Part shown: positions 43,321 to 51,895 of the stretch, piece after piece | How positions within the stretch are numbered: position 1 is the first letter of the stretch | Layout of the letters: every line of letters starts with the position of its first letter | Assembly: GCA_029550345.1 (NCBI GenBank) | Contig: JAKPHK010000068.1 | Span: 124,001 to 188,000, forward strand | Origin: Pseudomonadota bacterium | GTDB lineage: Bacteria > Pseudomonadota > Alphaproteobacteria > Sphingomonadales > Sphingomonadaceae | Length of the DNA: 64,000 nucleotides | Reading direction: 5' to 3' | Notes under the pieces: generated by a model | The model's input: the letters and a program-made list of their open reading frames with translations, nothing else | Databases searched by the model: none | What the model was told of the DNA's origin: nothing | Translations under genes and position numbers: made by a program

Positions 43321-45417
43321 CTAGAACTCGACCCGGGCGCCAACCCGCAGATCACGCCCCGCAAGCGGCGCGTAGTCCTTGAGGAACGAGGCGTGCCGGC
43401 GCGCTTCGACATCGAACAGGTTGTTGGCCGCAGCGAAGATCGTCAGCGGACGCAAGGTGCCCCACGGCCGCCATGACAGGCTGAGGTTCACCAGCGTGTA
43501 GCCCGGCGTTACCGTTTCATAGGCAGCAACGCGGTTCTGCGCGGTTACCCGCTCAACCTCAGCCCCCAATTCAAGGTGCGGGCTTTCCGCTTTCAGGCCG
43601 CCTTTGACCCGGAACGGCGGAATACGCGGCGCAGGCCCCACGCCGACGATGGTGGTGTGAACATAGTCCGCCAGCCCTTCGGCCTTGATCGTCCAGACCC
43701 CGGGTCGGGCCAGAACCAGACTGCCCTGCACTTCAAACCCATAGAGGCGGGCATCGGCTTGTCCAATCTGGATTACCGGCAGCCCATCCTCGAACGCGCC
43801 GGTGTGCGCCTCGTAAATGTAGTTGTCGAACCAGCTGTGATAGGCGGAAAGCTCAATATCGTAGCCGTCGCCGCTGCCGCGCAGGATCGCCTCGACGCTG
43901 CGAGCGCGCTCAAGGACGAGTGCGGGATTGCCGACCTCATAGGTTTCGGTTCCCTTGTGCGGACCGTTGGCGAACAGCTCTTCCGCCGCCGGGGCGCGTT
44001 CGGTTTGCGACAGGCTGAGACCAATCTTCCAGCCCGGTGCAACATCGTATGCGCCGCCGACGGATGCCGAAATGGCATCAAAGCGGCGTTCACCGGAATA
44101 GAATTGGGGCTGCGTGGAATCGGGCGTGGCGGTCTGGACGCTGTGCTCAAACCGCAGCCCCGCTTCCAGCCGCAAAGGCCCGCGCTGCAGCTGCTGGACT
44201 GTGAACAGGCCGAAATTGCTGGTGGTATTGGCGGGGAGAAACGCCTCCTCACCGACAACCGAGAAGTCCCGGAATACGAACTGCAGGCCGCTTGCCCCGC
44301 TCCAGCCGCCGCGCTCGTTCTGCGCGAGTTCGAGGCGCCCCTCCATCCCCTTGTTGAAGAATTGCGTGCCGACCGCGCCATCTTCCTCAAGCTCAGCATG
44401 GCGGTAATCGGCATAGGCATAGCGGAAGGTCATCCGGTCGAGCAGCCCTTCACTCAGGTTCAGGGCCACCTGTGCGTCGATCCGGTCCTGCTTGAGCGCG
44501 ATCGTCGGCGCTTCCTGTTCCTGATCAGGCTGGGTCGCATAACGGATCGGGATGCCATAGCGGTTATCGAGCCGCGAATAGGCCACCCCGATGCTGCCCT
44601 GATCATTGATATATCCGATCCCGGTGGCAAAGCTCCAGGTCCGCCCGGCGCTGTTCGGCAGCTTGCCTTCCACGGCGGCATTCGCGGCAAAATCGATGTC
44701 CTGACCGGGCAGCAGCGATGATGCCAACGCCTCAGCCCGCAGTTCGGGGGTCAGGGCATAGCCGGGAATCCGCAAGTCTCCGGTCTTGGACCAGGACCCG
44801 TCGATATGCCCTACCCAGCCCCCGCCAAGCCGGACATCGGCGGAGGCCGATAGCGAACGCTCGTTGGCGGCTGAGCCATAGTCGGCCAGAGCCGCGAAAT
44901 GGATCGGCTCATCGGGAACGGTGGTGGGAACCCGGCGGTCGATCACATTGACCACGCCGCCGATCGCCGCCGAACCATATTGCAGCGATTGCGGCCCGCG
45001 CAGCACCTCGATGCGTTGCGCCAGTAAGGGGTTGATCGCGGGGGCGTGATCGGCAGACGTGTTGGAGGCGTCGATCGAGCCAATGCCGTTTGACAGCAGG
45101 CGGACCCGTTCGCCCTGCATCCCGCGAAGAACCGGGCGTGAAGCATTCGGGCCAAACGACGTGGCCGATACGCCCGGCGTTTGCGCCAGCGTTTCCCCCA
45201 GTGAGGGCCGCACGTTTTCCGCCAGATCGGCGCCGGTCAGCACCGCCACACCCGAAAGAACGTCCTTGCGTGAAACCTTGACCGCGCCGGTGACCACGAT
45301 CTCCACATCAGGTTCGGCGTGGTAATCGGTATCCTCAGCCTGTGCGGCGCCGGTGGAGAGAACTTGAACGAAGGCGAAGGCCAGCACGCTGGCCGAAAGT
45401 CGGTATGTTTTGGTCAT
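43321..45417 (-). CDS. TonB-dependent outer-membrane receptor, ZnuD-like
   Basis: A 698-residue receptor with a signal peptide of about 27 residues. The plug domain has SLGETLAQTPGVSATSFGPN, RPVLRGMQGERVRLLSNGI and QRIEVLRGPQSLQYG, and the barrel ends in LRVGARVEF with the usual terminal Phe. The combination SIDASNTSADHA in the plug resembles zinc receptors (ZnuD). It takes up a metal or metallophore using energy from TonB/ExbBD, which are not in the window. Zinc specificity is inference from similarity and the upstream palindrome. Confidence 0.87.
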   Translation of the reverse strand: MTKTYRLSASVLAFAFVQVLSTGAAQAEDTDYHAEPDVEIVVTGAVKVSRKDVLSGVAVLTGADLAENVRPSLGETLAQTPGVSATSFGPNASRPVLRGMQGERVRLLSNGIGSIDASNTSADHAPAINPLLAQRIEVLRGPQSLQYGSAAIGGVVNVIDRRVPTTVPDEPIHFAALADYGSAANERSLSASADVRLGGGWVGHIDGSWSKTGDLRIPGYALTPELRAEALASSLLPGQDIDFAANAAVEGKLPNSAGRTWSFATGIGYINDQGSIGVAYSRLDNRYGIPIRYATQPDQEQEAPTIALKQDRIDAQVALNLSEGLLDRMTFRYAYADYRHAELEEDGAVGTQFFNKGMEGRLELAQNERGGWSGASGLQFVFRDFSVVGEEAFLPANTTSNFGLFTVQQLQRGPLRLEAGLRFEHSVQTATPDSTQPQFYSGERRFDAISASVGGAYDVAPGWKIGLSLSQTERAPAAEELFANGPHKGTETYEVGNPALVLERARSVEAILRGSGDGYDIELSAYHSWFDNYIYEAHTGAFEDGLPVIQIGQADARLYGFEVQGSLVLARPGVWTIKAEGLADYVHTTIVGVGPAPRIPPFRVKGGLKAESPHLELGAEVERVTAQNRVAAYETVTPGYTLVNLSLSWRPWGTLRPLTIFAAANNLFDVEARRHASFLKDYAPLAGRDLRVGARVEF

Positions 45418-45426
45418 AGGTGAATC

Positions 45427-45445
45427 GTGTTACATTATCTCATAC
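45427..45445 (-). promoter_or_regulatory. Imperfect palindrome, candidate Zur/Fur-type operator of the TonB receptor
   Basis: GTGTTACATTATCTCATAC shows alternating symmetry around its centre (GT.T.A.AT/AT.T.A.AC) and lies 10-28 bases before the receptor start codon. On the minus strand it contains GATAAT, a possible -10 element, so bound repressor would block RNA polymerase. It resembles known alphaproteobacterial Zur boxes only partly. The 246-base intergenic region upstream also serves the divergent EAL gene. Confidence 0.35.
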
Positions 45446-45663
45446 CATAGCGCAACCGATTAACCGACAACCTGTCCGATTGGCTGCCCGGCTCGTCTCA
45501 CACCAAGGCTAACGGATTAGTTACCATATCCCGGCTATTGCGGGGGCATGAACTACGGGAGCATCCCCCGCGACCCCATTTCCTGCGCCGGCCAGACAGG
45601 TCGCAGCGCAGCCTTTCGGTGCGCGATCAATTGGCCCATCGCCGCGGCAGTGGGAATCCCGCA

Positions 45664-47982
45664 ATGATCTGGCCGTTCACCCGCAAAGACCCCGACAAGC
45701 GCAAAGGCCCCGCTTCGCGCCTGCGGATCTTCGGCTGGGCGCTGACATTCTGCGCATTTGCCGGCGCGATAGAAATGTTTCTGCCGCTGGAAGACATCTA
45801 TCGCGGCGCCCGCGACACCGTTCGCGCCCGCCCGGCTGACGGCAAGACGGTTGTGATCGCAATCGACAACAAAGTCGTTTCGCGGCTTGGGTCTGACTAT
45901 TACTCACGCAAATACAATGCTGAAATGCTGGACCGCGTGTTCGCAATGGGCGCCAAGCGGGTCTATTTCGACGAAGGATTTTCCAGACCGCTGGATCAAG
46001 CCGGTGACGATGCTTTTGTGGAAGCCCTCGGCCGCTACAAGGGCAAGGTTATTCTGGGCGCAGCGTCTCTGCGGTTGCGCGCTCCGGACGGATCATTGGC
46101 CATCGTTCCGATGGAAAAATTCAGGGCGAACGCGCAAATGGCAGCGTTAGTCTCAGACCGATCGCCGTTCTCGCTTTCTATATCCGCCTACTACTCCGAC
46201 GTAATTCGCGGGGAAACCATCCCCTCCATTTCGGCCAGCATGACAGGTACGGATGGCGCAGTCGGCGCTAGGTTCCGTCCAGACTGGTCAATTCGGGTGG
46301 ATTCGGTTCCAACGATCAGCCTTGTCGACATTCTTGATGGCAAGGCGCAAGCGTCCTCGATTGCCGGTAAGGACCTGATTGTTGGCGTAACGTCGGACGA
46401 CAACCCCGATTTCGCCAGCGTTGCCGGTCAGGGCTGGTTTCCCGGCGTCTATGTCCATACCGTAGCTGCACAGACCCTGCGGGAAGGTCACCCGACAAAT
46501 ATCGGCTGGATCCCTGCGCTGCTGTTCTTTGGCGCAGCCAGCGCCATTCTTCTGAGTGTGCGCAGCAGGCGCACTGTAGCGGCAATCGTGATAGGCGCCG
46601 CCCTGATCGGGTTGCTGGTACCGTTCGCTTTTGATGCGCATCACATCTCGGCGGATTACCTGCCAGGCCAATTCATGTTCATCATCGTCGCGTTCCGCAC
46701 CTTGCGGCTGCGCGAACAGGCCGCTGCGAAGCTCAAGAATGCAAGTACGCTGATGCCCAACCTGGCGGCGCTCCGCGTCGAACCACTGGCCGGTACTCGC
46801 CCGATCGTGGCAATGCGGATCCGCAACTACGCCGCGGTCTGCGCCAGCTTTTCCGACCTTGTGGAGGATGAGCTGGTACTGGAGGTCGCGCGGCGCCTGA
46901 CCTTGCCGGGCGAACCAACGACATTTTATCAGGCGGAAGACGTACTCTACTGGCTGGGTCCGGCGCTTCCACGCGACGAGCTTGGCGAACACCTGCACGG
47001 CCTTGCGCGACTGATCGAGAGCCAGTTCATCATTCGCGGCAGAATGGTGGACGTTCACGTGGCCTTCGGTGTGGACAACGATCAGGCTCGATCGGTCTCC
47101 AGCCGGATCGGCAGCGCCCTGCTGGCAGCGGATACTGCCGCCAGCAGGCATCAGCTGGTCGCATTCAGCGCCGTGGACAGCGACGAGGATCGCGCCTGGG
47201 AACTGTCGTTGATGAGTGAGCTCGACGCCGCGATCGACAATGGCGACATCTGGGTTGCTTATCAGCCGCAATTCAACCTAAAAAGTGCGGGCATATTCGG
47301 CGTAGAAGCTCTGGTCCGCTGGCAACACCCGGCGCGCGGTGCGATTTCGCCCGAAGCATTCATCTCGGCGGCAGAAAGCCACAACCGGATGATGCGCCTC
47401 ACCCTCACCATCCTCAAGCAGGCCACCGCAGCCTGCAAATCGCTGGTCGATTCAACGCCCGGATTTCGCCTCAGTGTGAACCTTTCGGCCAGCCTGCTCG
47501 AACACCCGCGACTGCCTGAACGGATCGGCGAAATCCTGTTCCTCAATTCGTTCCCGGCATCGAGCCTGACACTCGAAGTTACCGAATCGGCCCCCTTTGC
47601 CGAGCGCGAAGCCGTATCCGCCTGCCTTGCCGAATTGGCGTCGATCGGGATCGAGCTTTCGATCGATGATTACGGCACCGGCAACGCAACGCTCGAATAT
47701 CTGCGCACGGTTCCCTGCCAGGAGATCAAGATCGACCGCCGTTTTGTACTTGGACTCAAGGACAACCCGAGTGACAGGCTCATGGTTGAATCAACGATCG
47801 AACTGGCGCACGGGCTTGGTCGCCGCGTGATTGCCGAAGGGATCGAGGATAGCGAAACGTATGCGCTTCTGAAACGCACCGGCTGCGATGTTGCGCAGGG
47901 CTATTTCCTGGCAAAACCCATGCGGATCGAAGCATTGCGCAAGCTGATCGATCAGGATGACAGGCTTTACAGAATTGCCTGA
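45664..47982 (+). CDS. CHASE2-sensor EAL-domain c-di-GMP phosphodiesterase with degenerate GGDEF-like middle
   Basis: A 772-residue signalling protein. The N-terminus has one membrane helix, a CHASE2 periplasmic sensor region (about residues 40-275), and three helices in the range 276-355. A middle region (about 375-500) is diguanylate cyclase-like in spacing but lacks GGDEF. The EAL domain (about 525-765) keeps EALVRW, NLSAS, EVTES, DDYGTG, EIKIDRRF, AEGIED and QGYFLAKP, so it should be active in c-di-GMP hydrolysis. It lies just before the XrtA locus. The start at 45664 is the first ATG that leaves the N-terminal helix intact. Confidence 0.88.
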   Translation: MIWPFTRKDPDKRKGPASRLRIFGWALTFCAFAGAIEMFLPLEDIYRGARDTVRARPADGKTVVIAIDNKVVSRLGSDYYSRKYNAEMLDRVFAMGAKRVYFDEGFSRPLDQAGDDAFVEALGRYKGKVILGAASLRLRAPDGSLAIVPMEKFRANAQMAALVSDRSPFSLSISAYYSDVIRGETIPSISASMTGTDGAVGARFRPDWSIRVDSVPTISLVDILDGKAQASSIAGKDLIVGVTSDDNPDFASVAGQGWFPGVYVHTVAAQTLREGHPTNIGWIPALLFFGAASAILLSVRSRRTVAAIVIGAALIGLLVPFAFDAHHISADYLPGQFMFIIVAFRTLRLREQAAAKLKNASTLMPNLAALRVEPLAGTRPIVAMRIRNYAAVCASFSDLVEDELVLEVARRLTLPGEPTTFYQAEDVLYWLGPALPRDELGEHLHGLARLIESQFIIRGRMVDVHVAFGVDNDQARSVSSRIGSALLAADTAASRHQLVAFSAVDSDEDRAWELSLMSELDAAIDNGDIWVAYQPQFNLKSAGIFGVEALVRWQHPARGAISPEAFISAAESHNRMMRLTLTILKQATAACKSLVDSTPGFRLSVNLSASLLEHPRLPERIGEILFLNSFPASSLTLEVTESAPFAEREAVSACLAELASIGIELSIDDYGTGNATLEYLRTVPCQEIKIDRRFVLGLKDNPSDRLMVESTIELAHGLGRRVIAEGIEDSETYALLKRTGCDVAQGYFLAKPMRIEALRKLIDQDDRLYRIA

Positions 47983-48306
47983 TCTCGCACGCCAAATAGC
48001 GGAAAGATTCCTGCAATAGTACTACGGAACAGTTCTGACGCATCCATAAGTATTGCAGTTCGGTGACTCAACGCGAATCCAGAGACGATTCGGTGAGAAA
48101 ATGCGCCTCCCACAACCAGGTGCACTCCATGCGGTGAAACACCATCTGGAGGACTTCAGCGCATCCCTTTAGATTCGCTAAACTTTTTTGCGTGTCCCAA
48201 TCCGAGACATGGTTAACAACTTATGATTGCATTTGGTTAGGAATTCGTTAAAAGTCGGCGCGAGGTGAGCATGCTAGGTTAGGCTCACAGGATCAGGAGC
48301 GTTGCT
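47983..48306. other. Intergenic region before the 13-residue ORF, with an inverted repeat
   Basis: This 324-base stretch follows the EAL gene. CTGCAATA (48011-48018) and TATTGCAG (48051-48058) are exact inverted complements 32 bases apart. From about 48160 the DNA becomes A+T-rich relative to the rest of the window (48181-48260), consistent with a promoter region for the small unit at 48307. I found no protein-coding ORF here. Confidence 0.45.
48237..48251 (+). promoter_or_regulatory. TTAG-N7-TTAA motif resembling a CtrA-type site
   Basis: TTAG (48237-48240) and TTAA (48248-48251) are separated by 7 bases, one mismatch from the alphaproteobacterial CtrA half-site pattern TTAA-N7-TTAA. It lies 56 bases upstream of the 13-codon ORF. 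A short motif like this occurs by chance, so confidence is low. Confidence 0.25.
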
Positions 48307-48348
48307 ATGTGGGAATGGCTGAGAGAAGTAGTTACCGGTCGTCGTTGA
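48307..48348 (+). CDS. Candidate 13-residue peptide ORF
   Basis: ATG at 48307 opens MWEWLREVVTGRR and ends with TGA at 48346-48348. An AGGAG sequence stands 7 bases before the ATG, an ideal ribosome-binding site. The peptide is amphipathic, with two Trp residues and Arg at the C-terminus. A G+C-rich hairpin follows 22 bases later. The unit could instead be a small regulatory RNA with a chance ORF. No homologue is recognised. Confidence 0.45.
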   Translation: MWEWLREVVTGRR

Positions 48349-48370
48349 TCGATCGGTCAAGCTTCTGAAC

Positions 48371-48398
48371 ACGGCCTCGGCGAAAGTCGGGGCCGTTT
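48371..48398 (+). terminator. Hairpin terminator after the 13-residue ORF
   Basis: ACGGCCTCGGC (48371-48381) and GTCGGGGCCGT (48386-48396) pair over 11 bases (two G-U) with a GAAA tetraloop, followed by a short TTT. A tetraloop stem of this kind is typical for an intrinsic terminator, although the U-run is weak. It lies between the 13-codon ORF and the convergent asnB-like gene. Confidence 0.7.
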
Positions 48399-48433
48399 CG
48401 ATTCCGGGCTATGCGATCCGGCGGTGCGGAAGC

Positions 48434-50326
48434 CTAGATCCCCAGTCGGGCCAGCGACCGGTCGAGCATCAGCAACTGCCACAGCAGTCGGCCGTGATCG
48501 CTACGCCCGTAAATATGCTCTTCCGCAAGGGCGGAGAGCCGCGCCTTGTCAAACCATCCGGTCCGCGCCAGGGCTGCGCTTGAGGCGATTTCCCTTGCCG
48601 TGCTGGCCAACGGCCCGCGCAGCCATTGCGCGATCGGCGTGACGAAGCCTTGCTTTTGCCGAAACAGGATATCGTCCGGCAGATAGCGGCGCATGGCCTT
48701 CTTCAGCAGCCACTTGCCCTTACCCCGCCGAAGACGCAGGTCTTCCGGCAAGCAGGCGGCAAATTCGATCAGACGGTGATCGAGCAGCGGTTCGCGCGCT
48801 TCGAGGCTGACCGCCATGCTGGTACGGTCAACCTTGGTCAGGATATCGCCGGGCAGCCAGAACTTGAGGTCGGCATACTGCGCCCGGTCCAGCCCTGAGC
48901 GGGCCGGCGCCTTGCGCATCATCGCTTCCCATGGCTGCTCGGCCCGGTAGTCGCCTCGCAGCCGCAAGAAGTCCTCGGAATAGAGCGCATCGCGTAGTTC
49001 CGGGGGCGTGATACTGACTGCCCGCGCATAACCCGCCTCGCTGCTGGCGCCGAGCGCCTGCAAAGTCGATTTGGCCCGCAGTGGCCGAGGGGCCCAGTCG
49101 GCCTTCGGATAGATTGCGCCCAGTCCGCCGAACAGCGGTCCGCGTAGAGCCTGCGGCAACAGCGCGCGCATCCGGTCTTCGCCATGCTGGAACTTGTGCC
49201 GCCGGTATCCCGCAAAGGCTTCGTCGGCGCCGTCGCCGGAGAGCGCGACGGTTACCGTTTCGCGCGCCAGTTGGCAGACCCGCCAAGTTGGCAGCGCCGA
49301 AGCGTCGGCAAACGGCTCGTCAAACATCGCTGCAAGCGTGTCGATATGCTCGAAATCATCGGGCGAAACCTGCCGCGCACGATGATCGGTGGCAAAGCGC
49401 CGCGCGACCTGGTCGGCATAGCCGGTCTCGTCGAGCGACTGAACATCGAAACCGATCGAGCAGGTCTTGACCGGGCTGGCGCTGGCTTCTGCCATCAGCG
49501 CCACGACGGACGAGCTATCGACTCCGCCCGAAAGGAACGCGCCCAGCGGCACGTCGGAGACCATACGGCTGGTCACTGCCTGGCGCAGCAAGTGGAGCAG
49601 TTCCGCCTCCAGATCGGCGGCCCGGCCCTTGCGCCGTTCGGCAAAGCTGACGTCCCACCATTGGCGCGGCGCGGGCAGCGGCGCATCGTGGCGCAGCAGC
49701 AGTGAGTGACCTGCCGGCAGTTTGTGCACCCCAGCCAGGATCGAGCGGTGATCGGGTACGTAGCCCCAGGCCAGATAGTCTTCCACCGCCAGCGGATCGA
49801 TCTCTCGCCGCAGCAGCGGGTGCGCCACCAGCCCTTTGAGTTCGGATGCAAATGCCAGGCTGCCGTCGCTCAGCGGGGCATAGAACAGCGGCTTCACACC
49901 CAGCCGGTCGCGCGCCAGAAACAGGGTGCGCTGACCCAGATCATAGATCGCAAAGGCGAACATCCCGTGCAGACGCGGCAGGCAATCCGGCCCCCAACGC
50001 TGCCATGCGGCAAGGATTACCTCGCTATCGCCGTCGGTATGGAACTCTGCCCCGCCGGCCCGCAGTTCCTCGCGCAGTTCGCGGTAGTTGTAGATCTCTC
50101 CGTTGAAGACCAACATCGCCCGGCCATCGCTGCTGGCCATCGGCTGCGGCGATCCGGCAAGGTCGATGATCGACAGCCGCAAGTGGCCCAGCCCCACCCC
50201 CGGCGCCGTCCAGACCCCCTGCCCGTCGGGTCCACGGTGCGGCATCGCCGCGCACATCTTTTCGATCCGCGCCGGATCGACCGGCTTGGGCGTGGACAGG
50301 TGAAAGATGCCGACGATTCCGCACAT
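48434..50326 (-). CDS. XrtA/PEP-CTERM system amidotransferase (asparagine synthase-like)
   Basis: A 630-residue protein of the glutamine-dependent asparagine synthase type found in exosortase A loci. Cys2 of MCGIVGIFHL is the amidotransferase nucleophile. The N-terminal glutaminase domain (about 1-200) is followed by an ATP-pyrophosphatase-like domain with LSGGVDSSSVVAL and LSGDGADEAFAGYRRH. In these loci it is thought to modify the polysaccharide or its sugar precursors, not to make free asparagine. Gene order, just after xrtA, fits the family. Confidence 0.88.
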   Translation of the reverse strand: MCGIVGIFHLSTPKPVDPARIEKMCAAMPHRGPDGQGVWTAPGVGLGHLRLSIIDLAGSPQPMASSDGRAMLVFNGEIYNYRELREELRAGGAEFHTDGDSEVILAAWQRWGPDCLPRLHGMFAFAIYDLGQRTLFLARDRLGVKPLFYAPLSDGSLAFASELKGLVAHPLLRREIDPLAVEDYLAWGYVPDHRSILAGVHKLPAGHSLLLRHDAPLPAPRQWWDVSFAERRKGRAADLEAELLHLLRQAVTSRMVSDVPLGAFLSGGVDSSSVVALMAEASASPVKTCSIGFDVQSLDETGYADQVARRFATDHRARQVSPDDFEHIDTLAAMFDEPFADASALPTWRVCQLARETVTVALSGDGADEAFAGYRRHKFQHGEDRMRALLPQALRGPLFGGLGAIYPKADWAPRPLRAKSTLQALGASSEAGYARAVSITPPELRDALYSEDFLRLRGDYRAEQPWEAMMRKAPARSGLDRAQYADLKFWLPGDILTKVDRTSMAVSLEAREPLLDHRLIEFAACLPEDLRLRRGKGKWLLKKAMRRYLPDDILFRQKQGFVTPIAQWLRGPLASTAREIASSAALARTGWFDKARLSALAEEHIYGRSDHGRLLWQLLMLDRSLARLGI

Positions 50327-50338
50327 GATTGAAAGCGC

Positions 50339-51895
50339 TTAGCCGCCTTGTCCGATCCGGTCCATCCATGGCCCGATTTCCCCTGCCGCGCGATGGAAGG
50401 CAGCAAGCGCAGCAGCGGGATCGTTGCCGGGGGCGGCTTCGGCAGAGAAGATCAACATCGCCGTCGGCCTTGCACGCAGCAGCAGGCGATCGGCGATGTT
50501 GGCAAGTTTCAGCCTGGTGTTGCTACCGGTCAGCAGATCACCGGTGCGATACCAGGTCAGAGCCAGCCGCTCGGTGGTGCCCTCGTAAACCAGCCGCTCG
50601 CTTTTCGCGCCGCCGATCGCCGGGCCGGAACTGGTCCAGGCCCAGCCGCTTTCGGGCCGCAAAGCGCCTTCGCCAAAGCCGCCAGCTTCCTTGCCCTCGG
50701 CCTGACTGGCATACTGCGCGAAGAACACGTCAACGCGGCGCCCCTGCCCGTCGGTGTACGATCCGAGCAAGCGGTGTTCCGCCCCTTTGGCGCGCGGCTC
50801 CCACTTGGCGGTGGGCGCAAAATCGGCGCGCTGCCAGCCCGCAACCTCGGGCAGGAATATCTGCCCGGGCAGCGGCGCTTGCAGGCTTTGGGCATAGGCC
50901 GACCAGCCCAGCGCCAGGCCCGCCAAACCAGCCATTCCAAGCAAGCCCAGATGATTGGTGAATGGCTTGCCTTCGAAGCGCGTCACCCAGTTCGTTTGCG
51001 CTATCGCCTGCGCATCAATCATCCGGTCGTTCGGCCCGCGATCGAAAAAACGCCACGACATCGCCAGCACAGCGGCGATGACCACGGCGAAGAAGATCCA
51101 GCCATAGATCAGGTGATCGATCCCGGCGGCCTTTTCCGCACCGACGTGTTGCGCTGCAAAAACCGTGCCCCAGGCCCTGACTCCATTGGCGAGGATCGGC
51201 ACGATCACGCACAAGGCCATGAAGCCTGCCCGCCTGCCCCAGCTGCGAAAGGTGACATTGGCAACCAGCGTTCCTAGCGCAATCATCGCGATCAGGAACT
51301 TCACCCCCGAACAGGCTTCGGCCACCACGAACAGTCCGGCCGGGGTGTGGATGAAGACGCCGTCGATAGTGGCCGGAATGCCGCTGAGGTTGACCAGCGC
51401 TATCGTCAGCTTGGCAGTGATGGTCTGCAGCGGCGGCACCAGCTCATCGCCGAACGGCACCAGAAAGGCCATGTAGGTAAGCGGAAACAGCAGCCCAAGA
51501 CAGACCCGCGGCCCCAGCAGCAGCAATGCGCTGGCGATCAGCATGGCCACCGCCGCGGCTTGGCGCAGCAGGTCGAACCCGGCAAAACTGCCCAGCACCC
51601 AGCCCAGCAGCGCCAGCGCGAACGGCACCACCCCCCAGCGCCAAGGCTGCGGTTCAAGCCGCAACAGTTCGGGCCAGCGCTGCCACACCAGCCAGCCGAT
51701 GATCGCCGGAACCAGCAGAATGTGATTGTAGGTGGAAATATCCCACCACTGCCGGAACATCGCCGCCCAGTCGCTGCGAAACAGGACAATCAGCGCCAGC
51801 CAGACCAGTCCGAGATCACGCCCGGCCCGGCGCCACGCCGGCGGGATGCCTTTCTCGGTAGTGACGACGGCGGGCGAAGTGATCTCAGGCGGCAT
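50339..51895 (-). CDS. xrtA: Exosortase A with fused EpsI (DUF3485) domain
   Basis: A 518-residue inner-membrane protein. Residues 1-290 hold about eight membrane helices and the exosortase catalytic residues: Cys195 in VVAEACSGVKFL, Arg240 in NGVRAWG, and His261 in IDHLIYGW. Residues from about 320 form the periplasmic EpsI domain. Exosortase recognises PEP-CTERM tails and attaches such proteins to an exported sugar polymer or the envelope. The start at 51895 overlaps the previous stop by 11 bases. Confidence 0.93.
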   Translation of the reverse strand: MPPEITSPAVVTTEKGIPPAWRRAGRDLGLVWLALIVLFRSDWAAMFRQWWDISTYNHILLVPAIIGWLVWQRWPELLRLEPQPWRWGVVPFALALLGWVLGSFAGFDLLRQAAAVAMLIASALLLLGPRVCLGLLFPLTYMAFLVPFGDELVPPLQTITAKLTIALVNLSGIPATIDGVFIHTPAGLFVVAEACSGVKFLIAMIALGTLVANVTFRSWGRRAGFMALCVIVPILANGVRAWGTVFAAQHVGAEKAAGIDHLIYGWIFFAVVIAAVLAMSWRFFDRGPNDRMIDAQAIAQTNWVTRFEGKPFTNHLGLLGMAGLAGLALGWSAYAQSLQAPLPGQIFLPEVAGWQRADFAPTAKWEPRAKGAEHRLLGSYTDGQGRRVDVFFAQYASQAEGKEAGGFGEGALRPESGWAWTSSGPAIGGAKSERLVYEGTTERLALTWYRTGDLLTGSNTRLKLANIADRLLLRARPTAMLIFSAEAAPGNDPAAALAAFHRAAGEIGPWMDRIGQGG

